Notes under the pieces: generated by a model
What the model was told of the DNA's origin: nothing
The model's database searches: none
What the model saw: only the letters and a program-made list of their open reading frames with translations
Program-made: the position numbers and the translations under genes
Part shown: piece after piece, positions 29,444 through 40,270 of the stretch
Numbering within the stretch: the stretch's first letter is position 1
How the letters are laid out: each line of letters starts with the position of its first letter
Source: Trichomonas vaginalis G3
Taxonomy: Eukaryota > Parabasalia > Trichomonadida > Trichomonadidae
DNA: 64,000 nt
Assembly: GCF_026262505.1 (NCBI RefSeq)
Contig: NC_067203.1
Span: 13,652,392 to 13,716,391, forward strand
Direction: 5' to 3'

Positions 29444-30247
29444 ATGGGTGTGTCACTTTTTCCAAGCGTGTCACTTTTAGCTAAAATTACCCCTACTCCT
29501 GGCCAAATTGAAATAACTACAGAGCATATGGTAACAGTAAAGTTTACATATGCAATCTTTCCATCTACTTGTACTAACATTCTAGTGACAAATACAAGAA
29601 ATTATACAATGAAAGTGCAAAAAGGTGGATTAAATGATACTTCTAACCTTTGTTTCTTTGCAGGAACTTATGGATCATATACTTATAAAGCATCTTATGA
29701 TTTATCCGATGATGATTTGCTTCATATTGTCAGAAATGATAATGTTCCAAGAAACTACTATGGAAACAATAGATTCCATGGAACATCATCAAAAGATGAT
29801 CCTGTAATCTTCACATTAAATTCAAATAATTCAACTCTTAATTCAGATGTTAACATTTCAGTTTACAGCGAAGATATAATTCCGGATACAAACATAACAG
29901 TAGAATTGAATTCATCCAATTATTCATTCCTAGTTGGACAATATCTTGATGATTTCCCTCCAGCAGAAGTTGATGATAAGTACAGTGATATAGTTTCAAT
30001 ATGCCTAATTGTTATATTTGTATTAACTTCAATAGGCTGCTTAATTTATAGAATCGTCTCATATTTGCGGAAGAAGAAACTCAGAAAGCAGCTTGCAATA
30101 GAAAGGATGAATGCTCCTAAGAAGAAGTATAAGAAAATTTTCAGAGAAAAACGTCATTCAAAGAAAAATAATCTTGAAGAGCTGGATTATATATTAAATA
30201 ATGAAGATGATGAAACTTCAAAAGATAATGCTGTAGCAGAAGCATGA
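29444..30247 (+). CDS. Single-pass membrane protein, 267 aa, 5' end uncertain
   Basis: An extracellular-like part of about 180 residues with several N-glycosylation sites (NDTS, NNST, NSSNYS) is followed by one transmembrane helix (about 183-205, SICLIVIFVLTSIGCLIYRI) and a basic cytoplasmic tail (RKKKLRKQL and later KKKYKK). That is a type I layout, but no signal peptide is visible; the first residues come from repeat-like sequence. The true N-terminus may have been lost, or an internal methionine (residue 28) may be used. Many trichomonad surface proteins share this plan. Specific function unknown. Confidence 0.55.
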   Translation: MGVSLFPSVSLLAKITPTPGQIEITTEHMVTVKFTYAIFPSTCTNILVTNTRNYTMKVQKGGLNDTSNLCFFAGTYGSYTYKASYDLSDDDLLHIVRNDNVPRNYYGNNRFHGTSSKDDPVIFTLNSNNSTLNSDVNISVYSEDIIPDTNITVELNSSNYSFLVGQYLDDFPPAEVDDKYSDIVSICLIVIFVLTSIGCLIYRIVSYLRKKKLRKQLAIERMNAPKKKYKKIFREKRHSKKNNLEELDYILNNEDDETSKDNAVAEA

Positions 30248-30713
30248 AATATGTTTTATCAGTCTAAAAATAGTCTATATGTTTAATATTTTTAATTTGT
30301 GGTGTAATTTTAGCATGTATTGTATTGTAATGTTATTACATTCTGTTTGATTAGTAGTTTGGTTAATAAAAATTGTTCAATTATGTTAAATGAAATTATT
30401 TATTGATCAAAAAATGTATTCAATAATTTTTGAAGCAATAGAACTCATAATGAGTGATATCTATAGTAAATCCATGGTGGAACAATGCTTAAGAAGACTA
30501 ATTATTAGAAGAACCAAAATACTTACAAAAGATAACTACTTTGATTTTGGATACTATCAAATTACATGTAAGTGGCAACAAATATTGACACGATATTTGC
30601 TCGGGCTAAACACACAGTTAAAACTACCAAAAATTTGACAGCAAAATTTTCCTATTCAAAAAAATGAAGGGATCAGTGTTCGGGCATTTTTTTCAAAATT
30701 ATTTTTTTAGTCA
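30248..30713. other. Intergenic with one doubtful small open frame
   Basis: An 82-codon frame (30390-30638, plus) starts with ATG and has ordinary-looking residues, but shows no motif and no supporting context; it is probably chance or a remnant. The rest is AT-rich spacer leading to the HECT ligase. Confidence 0.4.
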
Positions 30714-33700
30714 ATGTCAAATGAAATTTCTGCAGCTGATTCCCGAATTTTATCCTTCATCATGAAGCCAGGTGACTATCCTGACTTCATTCCAGTGACT
30801 GCAGTGCAAGTAAATAATCCAAGTTCACCAAATAAAAGAATTTCAGATACAAGTTCATTTCCAAGCGAAGTCGTTGATGTATATGCTGTATTAGATGTCG
30901 AAGATACGAATGGTGCTAAAGGAAAGCCATACAGTCCACCGTCAATTATAAAATTAGCAAATTTAACAAACAAAGGCATCAATTTTGTCTCAGGCAATCA
31001 ATCAACCATATGTGCAATCTCCAGTTCCAACAAAATTTTAACCTCATCAACAAATGTCGAAGATAATCGTTCAGCTCATGTAAATTTCCACAAAGAACCA
31101 TCATTAAAGGATTACGTATACTACACGGCATGTGGCATGAACCATACGATCACATTAGCCGTAAGACATGACACTGCTTCGCCCGTAGTTTACGCAACAG
31201 GTTCAAATTCAGAAGGCCAGCTTGGTTTCAAAGGCGAAGACCTCGTAACATACCAGAAAGAAGTTTCCTTCCCATGCCAAACCCCTTGTTTCATACAAGC
31301 CGCTTGCGGAAACAATTTTACATTATTATTAACTGATACATGCGATGTCTGGGCATTTGGCCACAACCATCACGGCCAACTTGGTCTGCGAACCCAGCAA
31401 CAGAAGATCTTCTACCCACAGCTCGTTTCCTGCCTCCAAGGACTCCCAATTACCTCAATTGCCGCTGGTCTCGGCCATTCCCTCGCTCTTACAAGCACAG
31501 GACTAGTATACGCTGCTGGTCGAAACGATAAAGGGCAATTAGGTTCCCCTTCCGCTTCAATTGACACTTTTATTCCTGTTGAATCATTAAGTTGTGTTTT
31601 TATTGTACACATTGCAGCTTGCCAGAACACAAGTGCTGCCATTGATGAGTTCGGCACTGTTTATTTATGGGGAGACCAATGGGGATCAACTCCAACTGCT
31701 GTAACACTAGATGCTCCAGATCAATTTGTAGATATTGCTGTCGGAAATGATGGAAGATTCGCAGCATTGTCATCTGAGAACGCTTTGTATGTTTACGGCT
31801 ATTATAATGGTAATGGCCAGCAAATGAACAAAGTCATCAAAATATTATACCCTCAACAACCGTATTTCAGAGTTTTCTCATGCGGAAACTACTTCGCAGT
31901 TCTCGCAGGCCCCAACAAACCATTACTCAAAGACACAAATGCAAAGTGTTTATCATTGTTGCCGCCCAACCGACCAATTATAAAAGATAGACTCAGAGCG
32001 CCACCAAAAGTGTTGTTATTGAATGGAGCACATTTCCCAAGTTTCGTCACATTCAAGAATGCCAAACAGATTGTCAATACAGTTTTCTCTAATTTGTCTA
32101 CGATAAATGGCTCTTTTATTTTAGACAGATTCTCAGAGAGCCAAACAACATGTGGTGTAGATGTAGAACTTGTTAATTCTGTGTACGATCAGTTCTCAAC
32201 AGCTGTATCTCGACCATTAATGGATGAACTCGATCGCTGTTTCATAAGAACATTGAAGAATGTACAAGAAAAACCTCCAGCAATCATCAGACCAACGACA
32301 ATGAGGTTCTTTATCACTGCATTGTTGCATCCAAGTTTAACAACATTGAGAGGATCGACAGCATATGATTTCTGGGATACATTAGTTATGACAATCCTCA
32401 AATTACCACAAGCGAAAGAGATATTGATACAATGGATTTCTCTTTTGCAGGAAAAGACAATAAAACAGATTCTCAAGTCACTCAATGACTACTTGAATGA
32501 AACAACAAGTCACACGGGATTATACGGTCAGGCAGGAAGAGGAGCTGTTGATGCATTGAGAATAATATGGAATGCAAACAACAGAAGCCAGAAATTGCCA
32601 TTTGAAGCATTTTACAATTTCACTTTATGTGACAAACTCGATCCAAAACAAGAGATGTACGGTATAAGGAAAGACCAACAGATGGAGTGGTGTTACTGTT
32701 TGAATGCTCCTTGGCTTGTTACTCCTGCTTTGAAGATTTCGTTGGTCAGAACAATGGCGGAATCAATAATGAACAATTTCTATATACAAGCATGTAGAAA
32801 TGCAACACAGTTTGAGAACGGAAGACCAAAAATTGTTGCTGAAGATGTTTGGCTGATTTTGAAAGTAAACAGAGAGAAAATTTTGACAACAACAATCGAT
32901 GAATTGAATAAGATCAAAAACATAACATTGCAAGCCCAGAAACGTCTAAAAGTCCAATTCGAGGGAGAACCAGGTGTAGATGAAGGTGGTGTTCAAAGAG
33001 AATTCTTTGATATGATCGTTAAAAAGTTGACTTCACCTGATCTGTCACTTTTTGTACAAATGAGAGATTGTTTTTGGTTCAACAAAGATTTGGATCCATT
33101 CTTATTCCCTAACATTAAATTGGCTGGCCAAATTGTTGGATTGGCCATTTACAACGGAAACTTTATAAATATCAGATTTCCACTTGCTCTCTACAAGAAA
33201 TTGAAAGGAGTCAGTGTTGGAATCAATGATTTGGAAGAGATTGATCCGCAGCTTGTTTCTACACTGATGAACATTCTTTCGTACGAAGGAGATGTTGAAA
33301 ATGACATGTGTCTTGACTTCACTTATGAAAATGTCGAATTAGTTCCAAAAGGAAGTCAAATTCCAGTGACAAACGCGAACAGACAGAGTTACGTTGATTT
33401 GATTGTTGACTACGTTTTGAACAAGTCCATTGACGAACAGTTCAGGAAGTTCAAAGAAGGATTCTTCACAATTCCAACGAATTTGGACATGCCGCTGTTC
33501 AGACCAGAAGAACTGAGTTTGATGGTCGCAGGAGAGGACGAATTAGATTTCACAGCACTGGAAAAGAACACGACATATGAGAACTACACTACAGATTCGC
33601 CTGCAGTGAAACTCTTCTGGAAGATCGTGAGAGATAAACTGAACATCGACGAAAAGAAGAAGTTGTTGTATTTCGTTACTTCGTCTCCAAGAGCTCCAAT

Positions 33701-33875
33701 TGGTGGATTGGGTAAAGTTCCGTTCAAGATCATGAGAGATGGAGATCCAAACCATATCCCTACTTCTCACACTTGTTTCTACATTTTAGTTCTTCCTGAC
33801 ATAACTGACGAAGCAACAATGTTAAAGAGAATTAGAATTGCTATTGAAAACTCTCAGGGTTTCCAATTCAAATGA
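30714..33875 (+). CDS. HERC-like E3 ubiquitin ligase (RCC1 repeats plus HECT), 1053 aa
   Basis: RCC1 repeats cover about residues 90-400 (YATGSNSEGQLGFKG, VWAFGHNHHGQLGL, VYAAGRNDKGQLGS). A helical linker follows and a HECT domain fills about 740-1053: FEGEPGVDEGGVQREFF at its start and the catalytic cysteine in TSHTCFYILVLP at about residue 1020, with the C-terminal FQFK tail. The fusion is that of small HERC proteins (HERC3-6), which attach ubiquitin to substrates through a cysteine thioester. The protein is complete and catalytic residues are present. Substrates unknown. With the USP at 22766-26524 it is one of two ubiquitin-system genes in the window. Confidence 0.93.
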   Translation: MSNEISAADSRILSFIMKPGDYPDFIPVTAVQVNNPSSPNKRISDTSSFPSEVVDVYAVLDVEDTNGAKGKPYSPPSIIKLANLTNKGINFVSGNQSTICAISSSNKILTSSTNVEDNRSAHVNFHKEPSLKDYVYYTACGMNHTITLAVRHDTASPVVYATGSNSEGQLGFKGEDLVTYQKEVSFPCQTPCFIQAACGNNFTLLLTDTCDVWAFGHNHHGQLGLRTQQQKIFYPQLVSCLQGLPITSIAAGLGHSLALTSTGLVYAAGRNDKGQLGSPSASIDTFIPVESLSCVFIVHIAACQNTSAAIDEFGTVYLWGDQWGSTPTAVTLDAPDQFVDIAVGNDGRFAALSSENALYVYGYYNGNGQQMNKVIKILYPQQPYFRVFSCGNYFAVLAGPNKPLLKDTNAKCLSLLPPNRPIIKDRLRAPPKVLLLNGAHFPSFVTFKNAKQIVNTVFSNLSTINGSFILDRFSESQTTCGVDVELVNSVYDQFSTAVSRPLMDELDRCFIRTLKNVQEKPPAIIRPTTMRFFITALLHPSLTTLRGSTAYDFWDTLVMTILKLPQAKEILIQWISLLQEKTIKQILKSLNDYLNETTSHTGLYGQAGRGAVDALRIIWNANNRSQKLPFEAFYNFTLCDKLDPKQEMYGIRKDQQMEWCYCLNAPWLVTPALKISLVRTMAESIMNNFYIQACRNATQFENGRPKIVAEDVWLILKVNREKILTTTIDELNKIKNITLQAQKRLKVQFEGEPGVDEGGVQREFFDMIVKKLTSPDLSLFVQMRDCFWFNKDLDPFLFPNIKLAGQIVGLAIYNGNFINIRFPLALYKKLKGVSVGINDLEEIDPQLVSTLMNILSYEGDVENDMCLDFTYENVELVPKGSQIPVTNANRQSYVDLIVDYVLNKSIDEQFRKFKEGFFTIPTNLDMPLFRPEELSLMVAGEDELDFTALEKNTTYENYTTDSPAVKLFWKIVRDKLNIDEKKKLLYFVTSSPRAPIGGLGKVPFKIMRDGDPNHIPTSHTCFYILVLPDITDEATMLKRIRIAIENSQGFQFK

Positions 33876-34438
33876 ACTATTTATATATTATTTATTTTAT
33901 TGTTTGATTTTTTAAAAATATTATTTTTTGTTAATGATTTGGCTTTTTTATATATGTGCCGAATAATTTTCATTCAATTAATTGGTGAAATAATCTTCAA
34001 ATTTTTATTAAAAGTCGCATTTGCCTTTAAGGATAAACTTTTGTTTTATTGCAACATAAACCAAATAAATCAATTGGGTTTAAATTTAGCAGCTTAAGAA
34101 TAATAAAGAGCAATATTTGTGGAAGAATCATTCTTTAATAGTCGCCTCTACTAACTCCCTTCAAGGGCTTGAAATGTTCATCATTAAGTTTGTTTGCACG
34201 ATTGCAACTTTCTATTAGATTTTAGAAATTCATATATTTTCATAATACATTTATATGGGGCAATGATAGTATGTAATACTAAGAATTAGATTCATATTTA
34301 CTATGGAGAATAAGTGAAGCAGCTTAGTAGACTCGGCCCTGAATTATGCTTTTAGATAAACCTTATCTCATCCGATAAAAAACTCCGACTATTTAGATCT
34401 AATATAACTAATATATTTACATACAAACAAAAAAAATA
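33876..34438. other. Convergent intergenic gap, no gene seen
   Basis: AT-rich sequence between the 3' ends of the HECT ligase and the BspA-like gene. A short hydrophobic frame near 33900-34097 is not convincing. No repeat or RNA gene noticed. Confidence 0.5.
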
Positions 34439-36595
34439 TCAACGATATTGTAAGTTGATTAAAACATCTGTTTTCCTCTTTGGGGTTTGTCTCATCCGAT
34501 GGTATTCGTTATAATAAGGAGTGCACGAACATTTGCCTCCTGTATTAAAACTGGAACTCCCACCGCCTGGTGTACATCTATTAACTCTGATTGTTCCATA
34601 TTCATCTGCTGAATACTCATTCAGAACATTGATTATTTGAATATTAAAGCGTTTCAACTCATACTCTGTCGCGGTAGGGCAAACATCTGTAACACCAAAA
34701 TAAAAAACATTCGGACTAATGGAATCAAATGAATTGTTATGAAGAGTGACAAATTCATATATAACAATCTTTTCAATCTTGTTACATAATGCAAATGCAT
34801 CTGGCATTATTATTGTGTTATCAAATATCTCAACTCGACTCAAATTTGTCCAGTTCATGAATGCATTTCCATTTACAACAATATCTGGATTTATTCTAAC
34901 ACTTGTGATTCCACATGAACACAATGCAAATGCATTAATCTCTGTAACTGATTGTGGAATGAAAACATATTTCAATGAATTGCATCCATTAAAACAATAT
35001 TCTGGAATTGATGTAATTTTGGGAGGGAGAAGTATTTGTTTTAATGATTTGCAATTCTCAAAACATCTCGGTCCTATTGATTCTAAATACCTTGGAAAGA
35101 AAATAATTTCAAGGTTTATGCAATCTTTGAATGCTTCACTATGAAAAGCAGTCAACTGAAAGCAGTGAGAAAAGTTCAGAATCCTTATTCCACATTGTTG
35201 AAATGAATGACCAGGAATAGAACTTAAACCTTTCCAGACTTCTCCAATTGATTGGAGTGATAAACATCCTTGAAAACTGTAATCTCCAATTGATGTAACT
35301 TGTGAAATATCTCCAATTAATTGAAGTGATGAACATCCTTGGAAACTGTAATCGCCAATTGTTGTAACTTGTGAAATATCTCCAATTGTTTGAAGCGATG
35401 AACATCCTTGGAAACATGAATTACTTATTGTTATAGTTCCTGATGGAAAATTAAATGTCACTAATTTTATACAATCTTTGAAACACGAATCTCCAATTGA
35501 AGTTAATGAAGAAGGATTTAAAAATGTTATTTTGTTTAATTTATCACAATCTTCAAATGCATCAGATCCAATTTCTTTAATTGAAGAAGGAATTTCGACT
35601 TCTGTGATACATTTGTGACCTTTAAATGCATTTCGAAAAATTGAAATCACATTTGCTCCATTAAAAGTTGATTTGATAACTAATTTTGTGTTGCAAGTAT
35701 CTTTGTTTAGATATCCACTATTACTCCATTCATTTCCTGCTTTGATATATAAGAATTCTGAATCTTCACTAGGTGTTATTCTTGCAAATCCATTTCCTGG
35801 ATGACCTGTTTCTGAATTTCCATTTGGATCATTAAAATTAGTATTTCCTGCATATGTTCTTGCATCTTCAAGAAAATATTTATCGTTTAGTTTGCATCCT
35901 GGTGGATATGAACTCTTTGTAGAGGAAGTATAAACATAACCACTACCTCCACTTCCTCCATCTGTATTTGTTCCATCAGATGATGTTGGAGGAGTTGAAG
36001 AACCACCTCTGGAACCTCCTCCATACCACCCACCTCCTCCAGCACCTCTTCCTCTTGTGTGCGCACCTTGAAAGAATTGTCCACCACTATATGAACCTGT
36101 TTGAGTTCCAGCAAAGTTATATGAATGTCCTGGTCCTCCAGTTTCTCCCCCTCCATAACCACCATTTTCACCATCATATTCAGCACCTCCACCACCGCCT
36201 GCAACTATTACTCTGGCATAGATATCATCTTCATTAATCCGAATATCAGTTCCACCTCCACCTCCATGTCCTGTATTGCCATCTCCATAAGCAGATCCGC
36301 CTCCATTAAATCCACCTGAAGCTAAACCAGAAAGTGACCAACTTCCAACTCCACCAACTCTCACATAAACTGTTGTTGCATCAAGTAGATTTAAATATCC
36401 AACTGAATACCCTCCTTTCCCGCCATATCCAGAATATTGGTGATTAGAAAGATCTCTTCCACCTCCTTGGGCACCCCAAACTTCGAATTTATAGTACCCT
36501 GGTTGAAGGGTTTGTTCGTAGGGAGTGTTTTTATATGGAAAATCATATGTTGCCCCAAATATGGGGAATAAAAACGAGAAAACTATATATAAGAA
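34439..36595 (-). pseudogene. Glycine-rich plus BspA-type LRR surface protein, start codon missing
   Basis: The frame is open from 36595 down to 34439. The N-terminus is a signal-peptide-like stretch (FLYIVFSFLFPIFGA) and then an ALK/LTK-type glycine-rich domain (QTLQPGYYKFEVWGAQGGG, then long Gly runs, about residues 25-230). BspA/LRR_5 repeats (about 300-600) follow, e.g. SIGDYSFQGCSSLQLIGDIS. BspA-like proteins are the largest surface family of Trichomonas and are linked to adhesion. No in-frame ATG exists before or within the signal peptide or glycine-rich domain, and a stop lies just upstream, so the copy probably lost its start by point mutation. No C-terminal membrane anchor is seen. 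Confidence 0.8.
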
Positions 36596-37552
36596 TTAAC
36601 GGTTGTCAAATAAATCGGATTAGAATTTTTCTTGATACATCAAATTTTGAGTCGGATCGGGATTCAAAAATCAAAATCATAATGAAATGTGCTAACAAAC
36701 CCATTTTCATAATTTTATCTACCGTATACAAAAAGGTCCAAAGAATGAAAATCTGACCAAGGAATGAATTCAAAACATGGTCAGCACTATTCAAATTGCT
36801 GACAAAAATGTCAAAAAATAAGAAATAATATTTAATAACAATGAAGAGAAATCAATGATAAAAACGTATGTTTATATATTTATAGCGATTTTTGAAAGAT
36901 AATTCTATATTAAATAATCCTTTCAACATCATCATAATACTTACCAATTTAGGGATATAGCCCATTTTTGCGAGTTAGGGATATTTTGAATTTGAATTTA
37001 TTAGGTGATTCTGTGTACGAAAATAAATTATATGTATTATCTAATAATTATGTGTAAGATTTATAATCATTTGCCTTAATTTCAGTCAGTTAGGTAAATA
37101 ACTGAAATATTTAAAATCAGTATTAATCCGGCCAATTATAAGAATGTAACATTCGGATTTTCGCGAAAATATATTATTTCGTGTACTAGAAAACGCATTG
37201 AATTAGCATAAATATGCATTCTTTGGCAATTGTAGCAATTGTTCATCAAAATTTGAATTTCAAATTCGTTTTTATACAATTTAATGCAAATGTTTGGTAT
37301 CAGTATGCAATACAATGGTATTTATTGCTATTATTGTTATTGAAATTGTATTTTTATGTTGAATTTACTACGATATTGAAATGTCTAAGTAATGGATGTG
37401 AAGAATTATTTAATAATGATTATAAATCTGACACTACAACAACCTAATTGTGCTGGATATAGCTCTATTTCTTTTGATTTTTGTATATCTATGCTTGAAA
37501 AAATCAGAGTTTAATTTTCTGAGAAAATTTGACAAAAGATTTTTATAAAATC
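36596..37552. other. Divergent intergenic gap, no gene seen
   Basis: Nearly 1 kb of AT-rich sequence between the 5' ends of the BspA-like gene and the homeodomain-like/WD40 gene. Small open frames (for example a hydrophobic 77-codon one at 37214) show no protein signature. Confidence 0.55.
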
Positions 37553-39166
37553 ATGAATGATGATTCGGCCGAATCCAGGTATTTCCCTGGAGACACAGAA
37601 ATGTCGATATTGGCAAACACAGTGACAGCATATTTTAATAGTCCAGAACGTTCTGAAGAACGTCAACAAATTGTTCAAGCTTGTGTTGTTGAATTAGTTA
37701 AATATAACAGGCGTTGGGACAACAGAAAGGTCAGATTATGGTTTAACAATAATCGAAAAGGTCCAATTAAAGCAGCATCAGTCGATAATCTCAATATGTC
37801 CGCAACACCAAATTTATCAATCACTCCACAATCTGTACCTCCGAAAAAGCGTATTGCAAACAAAATGTCTTCGAAATTTTTATCATCACCTGTTTCAAGA
37901 TGCAATTCTCCGAATTCTCCTACTGCACATCCTGACCACCTCGCAATTATGCATACCGATACTGGTGAGATGCTGACAGAAGACGAGCAAAAGCTAAAAG
38001 AAATAAATCAAACACAATTAATACAATCGTTCAAAGATCGGAAATGGATCGAAGATATTGCTCCGCAAACATCGATACCAAAGATATATGCACTACAAAC
38101 ATTACCACAACAGCTCTCTCCTTATTCAAACGTCGAATTACTTCAAACTTCAGAATTTGGCCTAGTTCATCCATCTTTCAAAATGCCACCAAACGTATCG
38201 CAAGAACTTCAAGAATTCTACAAAGGACCGTCATATTTCGAAAACATTGAATACGGACTAATTGAAGCCGGAATTGCAAAAGCAGATTTATCTCCAGCGA
38301 TCGTTGAGTATACCAAAGATAAGCATATCCTTCATTATGAAAAGAAAACCCTCGAAATTCCTACAAATTACCCTATTACTTCGATTTTATACAATAGAGA
38401 CTCCAAATCTTTATTTGTTGCATACGACAAGTTCGTTTCTCAGCTCTCTATTGCAGATGGATCGATTTTAAGGACTCTAGATACAGGCGGACGCCAAATG
38501 AGAAATTCATGTTTGATTATGCACATGAATTGTCTATTTTTAGGTAGTAGAAATAATATTTACGTATTCAACTATGAGAATGACAATGCAAAAGCCCTTG
38601 ATTCCCCTTATAAAAGCACAAATAACATTCAATCTGTTGGAAACTCATTAATTGTTTCCTCCAGGTTATCACCTAGTATTGTTTCTATTGATGAAACAGG
38701 CAAAATCAGCCATAGATTCCTTGGTTGCCAAGGAGGAATTACTTCATTAGCAAGATTTGACGATAATTGCTTCTTAAGTGGTTCCGCTGATTATGTCATT
38801 AGACTCTGGGATGTAAGAACTAGTTTTCCATCCATAGAACTCGACAGACATCTTGGAAGTGTCACTGCTATTTCAAATGATGGAAGTATAATAGCTTCTG
38901 CGGGCGAAGACAGAAGGTTACGGACATGGGATATCCGAAATAGCCTTTCTATCTTCGAATCAGACACAGGAATGGGAGTTCCAATTGATATCTCATTTTC
39001 TGTTCAATCTGGCAACATTACAGTTATTACAAAGGAGCAATATGCATCAAATGCTGATGGACTTGGCTCTAATAGACTGATTGGCGGTTCCCATCGTCTT
39101 GGCCTTGTATCTCCAAATCAATGTCTTTTCTATTCGATATATGATAATGAAAATAGTGTCTTGTAA
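37553..39166 (+). CDS. Homeodomain-like plus WD40 protein, 537 aa
   Basis: Residues about 10-72 look like a homeodomain: helices around NTVTAYFNSP and QQIVQACVVELVKY, then the recognition helix WDNRKVRLWFNNNRKG, close to the WFxNxR signature. A Ser/Pro-rich linker (about 75-130) is followed by strand-rich repeats; two clear WD40 blades lie at about 395-470 (FLSGSADYVIRLWDVR and IIASAGEDRRLRTWDIR). The ATG at 37553 is the first real one. A DNA-binding domain on a WD40 propeller suggests a transcription or chromatin regulator, but this architecture is unusual. Tail-to-tail with the next gene, 62 bp apart. Confidence 0.75.
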   Translation: MNDDSAESRYFPGDTEMSILANTVTAYFNSPERSEERQQIVQACVVELVKYNRRWDNRKVRLWFNNNRKGPIKAASVDNLNMSATPNLSITPQSVPPKKRIANKMSSKFLSSPVSRCNSPNSPTAHPDHLAIMHTDTGEMLTEDEQKLKEINQTQLIQSFKDRKWIEDIAPQTSIPKIYALQTLPQQLSPYSNVELLQTSEFGLVHPSFKMPPNVSQELQEFYKGPSYFENIEYGLIEAGIAKADLSPAIVEYTKDKHILHYEKKTLEIPTNYPITSILYNRDSKSLFVAYDKFVSQLSIADGSILRTLDTGGRQMRNSCLIMHMNCLFLGSRNNIYVFNYENDNAKALDSPYKSTNNIQSVGNSLIVSSRLSPSIVSIDETGKISHRFLGCQGGITSLARFDDNCFLSGSADYVIRLWDVRTSFPSIELDRHLGSVTAISNDGSIIASAGEDRRLRTWDIRNSLSIFESDTGMGVPIDISFSVQSGNITVITKEQYASNADGLGSNRLIGGSHRLGLVSPNQCLFYSIYDNENSVL

Positions 39167-39228
39167 ATAAATATATATATTATATAACAAATTTATTTTT
39201 ATAAACAACAAAAAAAAACAATAATAAT

Positions 39229-39831
39229 TTATAAAACCCAATCAAGGATCTTATTCCAAATAAACGTAAAGAAATTCGAATTAGAATGATTGTCATGAAT
39301 CTGTGTAAGTTGTCTAAGACCTGAAGAACTCATAACGCTATTAAGCCTTGCGGAATGTTCGCAATTGGTACAGGCTGTTTCTATTGATTGTAATGTCATC
39401 TGTAGTGATGATAGTGATGAGTCTAATTCATCCATATCATTCATTAAATGTTGAGTTGCTCGATCTAAACGATTTATTCCATCAGATCTAGGATATTTTA
39501 GCTTTACAACTGAAATGGGCTCTAATTCAAATGATGGTATCTTATCTAAAAGTATATTTGGTACAAATTCTTGTTTTGTTTTTTCTTCATCTTCTTTGAG
39601 AGCAGAATCTTGGTTAGTATCTGTGTCATTTATTTGTCCTAAATCAAATTTTTGCGATGAAGTAATGAAATCTTTGAGTTGATTCTTTTTTAATGCAAAT
39701 TTTCGTGTTTTCATTGTTTGATTCATTCCAAAAGTGTTCTTATGCTCATATATTTCTTCTAAATACTGTTTTGCCGTCGTTGAATTAAGAGTTAGTTCAT
39801 TAGACTTCGAAAGCTTTTCATTTTCAGTCAT
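39229..39831 (-). CDS. Possible tail-anchored protein, 200 aa, unknown role
   Basis: A polar N-terminal half (many Asp, Glu, Lys, Asn) precedes a helical segment with heptad-like spacing (about 125-165, RATQHLMNDMDELDSSLSSL) and a hydrophobic aromatic C-terminus (FFTFIWNKILDWVL). A cytosolic coiled coil ending in a hydrophobic tail recalls SNARE-like or other tail-anchored proteins, but the tail is short and no SNARE zero-layer is obvious. ATG at 39829-39831. Confidence 0.6.
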   Translation of the reverse strand: MTENEKLSKSNELTLNSTTAKQYLEEIYEHKNTFGMNQTMKTRKFALKKNQLKDFITSSQKFDLGQINDTDTNQDSALKEDEEKTKQEFVPNILLDKIPSFELEPISVVKLKYPRSDGINRLDRATQHLMNDMDELDSSLSSLQMTLQSIETACTNCEHSARLNSVMSSSGLRQLTQIHDNHSNSNFFTFIWNKILDWVL

Positions 39832-40270
39832 ATTGTAAATTTTCTATGTTTGATATAATTGAATTCTTTTTTATCGTAAATTTCAAACGTTGATTCTTTG
39901 AAAAAATTATAGTTCATTCTAAAGCTTTTGGAACAGGGGAATCTATGTTATTACTTAAAGCAAATCTAACGGAATGATTTTCATCAGTAGCATGGAACCA
40001 AAGGAAAATAATATCATTAATGCTTAGTATGCTACATTTATGTTGTGTTTGATCGGAGATTACAAGCTCTTACACTTGTTTCACAATAATTTCATTGTGA
40101 AAATTTGCCAAAATAAAGTATTATGAAATCGCTTTATAAGGAATGTGTTATAATTAATGAGTTATTCTAGAATATGTTGTTTGTTAATCGCTTTTCAGGT
40201 GGAAGATTTTCGCTTCATTTTGCCGTTGACACATTTTTCTGCTCAATTCAAAATTTGACACAGGTAAAAA
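39832..40270. promoter_or_regulatory. Divergent intergenic region between two genes
   Basis: 440 bp separates the 5' ends of the tail-anchored candidate and the 1250-aa gene. GCTCAATTCAAAATTTGACA just before the plus gene contains a TCAAT initiator-like motif. No other feature. Confidence 0.4.

Larger units (their letters stand above)
28713..29486. mobile_element. Possible small inverted-repeat element
   Basis: AATTTTAGCTAAAAGTGACA at about 28714-28733 is repeated as its exact reverse complement at about 29466-29485. Between them lie the tandem duplication and hairpins. The arms are short and no target duplication was found, and the right arm lies inside the open frame of the membrane protein, so this may instead be two chance or regulatory copies. 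Confidence 0.3.
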
